DNA from: Rickettsiales bacterium
GTDB taxonomy: Bacteria; Pseudomonadota; Alphaproteobacteria; Rickettsiales; UBA3002
DNA: 6,937 bases
Assembly: GCA_002725445.1 (NCBI GenBank)
Contig: PBPD01000073.1
Location: forward strand, 1 to 6,937
Direction of reading: 5' to 3'
In this document: one piece after another, positions 4,938-6,937 of the stretch
Position numbering within the stretch: position 1 is the first letter of the stretch
Layout of the letters: each line of letters begins with the position of its first letter
Translations under genes and position numbers: made by a program
Notes under the pieces: generated by a model
Databases searched by the model: none
Seen by the model: the letters and a program-made list of their open reading frames with translations, nothing else
What the model was told of the DNA's origin: nothing

Positions 4938-5452
4938 TCGTCTTTTTCTGTGTCGGTGCCTTCTACGGTTTTGCCACTTACATCACCGCGATCTTCTTCC
5001 AGATCGTCGCGCAGGAAAGCACGCGCCGAACCGATTAAAAATACCAACAACGTACCCACGCAAATAATAACCGCCTGAACAAACAAGCCCAGTCCGCAGG
5101 CAATGCCAATCGCGCCCGACACCCAAATGCCTGCACTGGTCGCAAAGCCTGTCACACGCTTATCATCCGCGCGTATGAGTGCGCCTGCCCCCAAAAACCC
5201 AATACCCGCTACGATGCCTTGCACAACACGGCTATAGTCGATTTTTACATTGCCATTAGACGCCAGCTCCATTTGTGCCATGTCCAGCCCAATAAGGGTG
5301 AAAGCGGCCGCACCAAGACTTACCAACATAAAGGTGCGCACCCCTGCCACCTTATATTTATACTCGCGCTCAAGCCCCAATGTAGCACCCAATAGCAATG
5401 CAAGCCCAAGCCGCATAACTATTTCGTCCCAGCTATAAAATGATTCCATCAT
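4934..5452 (-). CDS. MgtC/SapB family membrane protein
   Basis: A 172-residue inner-membrane protein with about four to five helices. Family motifs are clear: RLGLALLLGATLGLEREY (first helix and GxEREY loop), KVAGVRTFMLVSLGAAAF, GIVAGIGFLGAGALIR, and VTGFATSAGIWVSGAIGIACGLGL. It has only the MgtC transmembrane domain and lacks the cytosolic C-terminal domain of the ~230-residue Salmonella MgtC; instead it ends in a charged tail (EEDRGDVSGKTVEGTDTEKDD). Salmonella MgtC aids survival at low Mg2+ and in macrophages and inhibits ATP synthase; most family members are uncharacterised. The ATG at 5452 lies 8 nt after AGGCG (5465-5461). The alternative GTG at 5458 is too close, and the next ATG (5449) is 11 nt off. 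It follows the receiver gene by 11 nt in the same operon. Confidence 0.9.
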   Translation of the reverse strand: MMESFYSWDEIVMRLGLALLLGATLGLEREYKYKVAGVRTFMLVSLGAAAFTLIGLDMAQMELASNGNVKIDYSRVVQGIVAGIGFLGAGALIRADDKRVTGFATSAGIWVSGAIGIACGLGLFVQAVIICVGTLLVFLIGSARAFLRDDLEEDRGDVSGKTVEGTDTEKDD

Positions 5453-5463
5453 GAACACTTCGC

Positions 5464-5874
5464 CTAATAGTAAGACGCTTGACTACCCGTATTATTATTC
5501 TTGAGTGTGGATTGCATCGCATCCATCAACTCGTCAAGGGTGAAGGGTTTAGTCACGAATTGCTGTGCCCCAAGCTCCCAGGCTTTATTCTTGGTGTCTG
5601 TATCCTTGCGCACCGTGAGTACAATCACGTAAGGGTCGCGGCTATCGGGTTCTTTTTTGATTTCCGGCAACACGTCTAAGCCGTCTTTATCGGGCAAGCC
5701 AAGGTCGAGCACGACTATGTCAGGATTATATTTTTTGCAAAGGCGCACGCCTTCGGCTGCATTACGCGCTTCATAGAATGTAGCGCCATATGTTTCGAGT
5801 GAAATACGCAAAAATGTGCGAATACTATCCGCATCATCAATTGCAACGATTGTCTGTCCTCTTAAATCTTCCAT
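5464..5874 (-). CDS. Single-domain CheY-like response regulator
   Basis: A 136-residue stand-alone receiver domain with no DNA-binding or enzyme domain. Key residues are D13/D14, phosphoacceptor D57 in VLDLGLPDKDG, switch T87 and K109 in VTKPF, so it should be phosphorylated. The C-terminal ~15 residues are polar and Asn/Ser/Tyr-rich. It lies 5 nt after the KdpD-like kinase gene, so that kinase is its natural partner. I see no Shine-Dalgarno upstream (ACATAATTAGT before the ATG), which suggests translational coupling to the kinase gene. Such receivers commonly act as intermediates in phosphorelays or as protein-interaction switches; its output is unknown. Its LDLGLPDxDG motif nearly matches that of the KdpE-like regulator at 1909-2646. 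Confidence 0.9.
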   Translation of the reverse strand: MEDLRGQTIVAIDDADSIRTFLRISLETYGATFYEARNAAEGVRLCKKYNPDIVVLDLGLPDKDGLDVLPEIKKEPDSRDPYVIVLTVRKDTDTKNKAWELGAQQFVTKPFTLDELMDAMQSTLKNNNTGSQASYY

Positions 5875-5879
5875 ACTAA

Positions 5880-6937
5880 TTATGTCGATTCTTTAATATT
5901 GTTTTGGGCCGATGCTTGTCGCCAATTTGTAAATCGCAGTGTAAACACTGCTCCCCCGTCGGGGGCATTCGCCAAATGGATGGATCCGCCCTGTGCATCC
6001 ATAATGGCTTTCGATATCGCAAGTCCTAGTCCTGTGCCTGCCACTTTTGTATCACTATGATTTAACCGTTCATACTTATCAAAAATCTTAGGCATCATCT
6101 CTTCTGGGATTCCCTTACCATGGTCACATACGCTTAAAAAGAACGCGCCATCCTCCACACCAGATTTCACATCAATCACCGTGCCCTCAGGAGAATATTT
6201 AGCGGCGTTATCCAACAGATTCTGCAACACCTGTTCGGTCAATACCGGGTCAGCCTCCACTTCATATTCTTCATCGACTGGATGAATCACTACCTGATGC
6301 TTGCGCAGACGCTGCTTTAAGCGCTTACGCACATTGTCGCAAATAGACAGTGGATTGAGAAATTCTTCTTTCAAACGGATTTGCCCGCTTTCAATACGCG
6401 TCATATCCAGAATGTTGGAAATAAAGCTATCCAGACGTTGCGCCTCATCCAAAGCGGTTTCTGTAAGTTGCAACCGGCGTTCGGGTGAGAGCGATTCATA
6501 CATACCGTGATATACACTCAGCGAACCGATAATAGAGGCCAGCGGTGTTTTCAAATCATGCGACACCGAAGATAAGAGCATCGAGCGCAATTTCTCTCGT
6601 TCCTCACTAATGCGCTTTGCTTCCAGATCACGCGACAATTCCAAACGTTCAATCACACTCGCGCATTGGTCAGCCATAGCGCCGAGCAAATGCACAAATG
6701 AAATATCGATCATCATACGTTGTGGAATCTTGAACGCTAAAATACCAATCGCGTTATCGGTGGTCACCATCGGCTCAAAACGCCAATGCGCATTGCGGTA
6801 AAAACGCGAATACATGCCTGTTGCCACCATGTCGTTCCAGCAATGATGGAGCGCGTCACTGTCTTCTGCATTAAAACTGAGCGGCCTGTGCGGATAGGCT
6901 TGCTCTAACTCGTGCAGATTCATTGTTTCCGGCAAAA
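5880..6937 (-). CDS. kdpD: KdpD-like sensor histidine kinase, C-terminal part (runs off right edge)
   Basis: The reading frame is open to the window edge, so the true start is outside; the TTG at 6935 and ATG at 6923 are not credible starts because they would cut into a domain. Counting from 6935, residues ~10-100 resemble the GAF-like domain preceding the kinase in KdpD, ending LLGAMADQCASVIERLELSRD. Next come the HisKA box with H126 in SSVSHDLKTPLASI, N box N243 (LLDNAAKYSP), G1 D271-H-G-K-G, F box (IFDKYER) and G2 GTGLGLAIS (300-308). All catalytic motifs are intact. The SSVSHDLKTPLASI stretch and IERLELSRDLE-type linker fit KdpD. The expected N-terminal KdpD/USP and membrane domains are not visible, so a shorter GAF-kinase is also possible. 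It precedes the receiver gene by 5 nt. Confidence 0.85.
   Translation of the reverse strand, partial: LPETMNLHELEQAYPHRPLSFNAEDSDALHHCWNDMVATGMYSRFYRNAHWRFEPMVTTDNAIGILAFKIPQRMMIDISFVHLLGAMADQCASVIERLELSRDLEAKRISEEREKLRSMLLSSVSHDLKTPLASIIGSLSVYHGMYESLSPERRLQLTETALDEAQRLDSFISNILDMTRIESGQIRLKEEFLNPLSICDNVRKRLKQRLRKHQVVIHPVDEEYEVEADPVLTEQVLQNLLDNAAKYSPEGTVIDVKSGVEDGAFFLSVCDHGKGIPEEMMPKIFDKYERLNHSDTKVAGTGLGLAISKAIMDAQGGSIHLANAPDGGAVFTLRFTNWRQASAQNNIKEST

Noticed and set aside
4935..5000. Intrinsic terminator using the CTTTTTC run after the amidotransferase stop
   Set aside because: The preceding bases give only a weak 4-bp AGGC/GCCT pairing with a long loop, which is too poor to call.

Overview
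The window looks like a bacterial chromosome segment from a Gram-negative proteobacterium. An alphaproteobacterium is my best guess, from overall gene content only. The evidence for a Gram-negative is two small lipoproteins, a predicted periplasmic gamma-glutamyltransferase, YqjD/YqjE-type inner-membrane stress proteins and a KdpD/KdpE-type signalling pair. Base composition is intermediate and fairly even. I saw no rRNA, tRNA, insertion sequence, integrase or CRISPR array.

Left edge (1-253). A minus-strand gene runs off the left end. Its first ~36 codons encode a signal peptide followed by a segment resembling the mature N-terminus of gamma-glutamyltransferases. It is divergent from csbD, so ~143 bp between them must hold both promoters.

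Region A, plus strand (254-2646), is an envelope/stress cassette. In order it carries a CsbD protein, a YqjD/ElaB-like tail-anchored protein (DUF883), a YqjE/holin-III-like two-helix membrane protein, a DUF1328 (YtjA-type) two-helix peptide, a glycine-zipper lipoprotein and a KdpE-like OmpR-family response regulator. Every gene in the cassette has a good Shine-Dalgarno sequence, and gaps are short except before the regulator.

Region B, plus strand (2752-4937), is a tight four-gene unit: a two-helix membrane protein, a short lipoprotein, an amidoligase of the glutamine-synthetase-like COOH-NH2 ligase class, and a class I glutamine amidotransferase-like (peptidase C26/PuuD-type) enzyme. The last three overlap by 8 and 4 nt, which suggests translational coupling. 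The ligase and the gamma-glutamyl hydrolase/amidotransferase probably act on one unknown amide or gamma-glutamyl substrate; the membrane protein and lipoprotein suggest it is envelope-linked.

Region C, minus strand (4934-6937), converges on region B with the stop codons overlapping. It holds a KdpD-like sensor kinase (N-terminal part beyond the right edge), a stand-alone CheY-like receiver and a short MgtC/SapB membrane protein, spaced as an operon. No kdpFABC potassium-pump genes are visible. The KdpD-like kinase, the receiver and the KdpE-like regulator may form a rewired phosphorelay controlling envelope stress. That link is inferred from proximity and family, not shown by the sequence.
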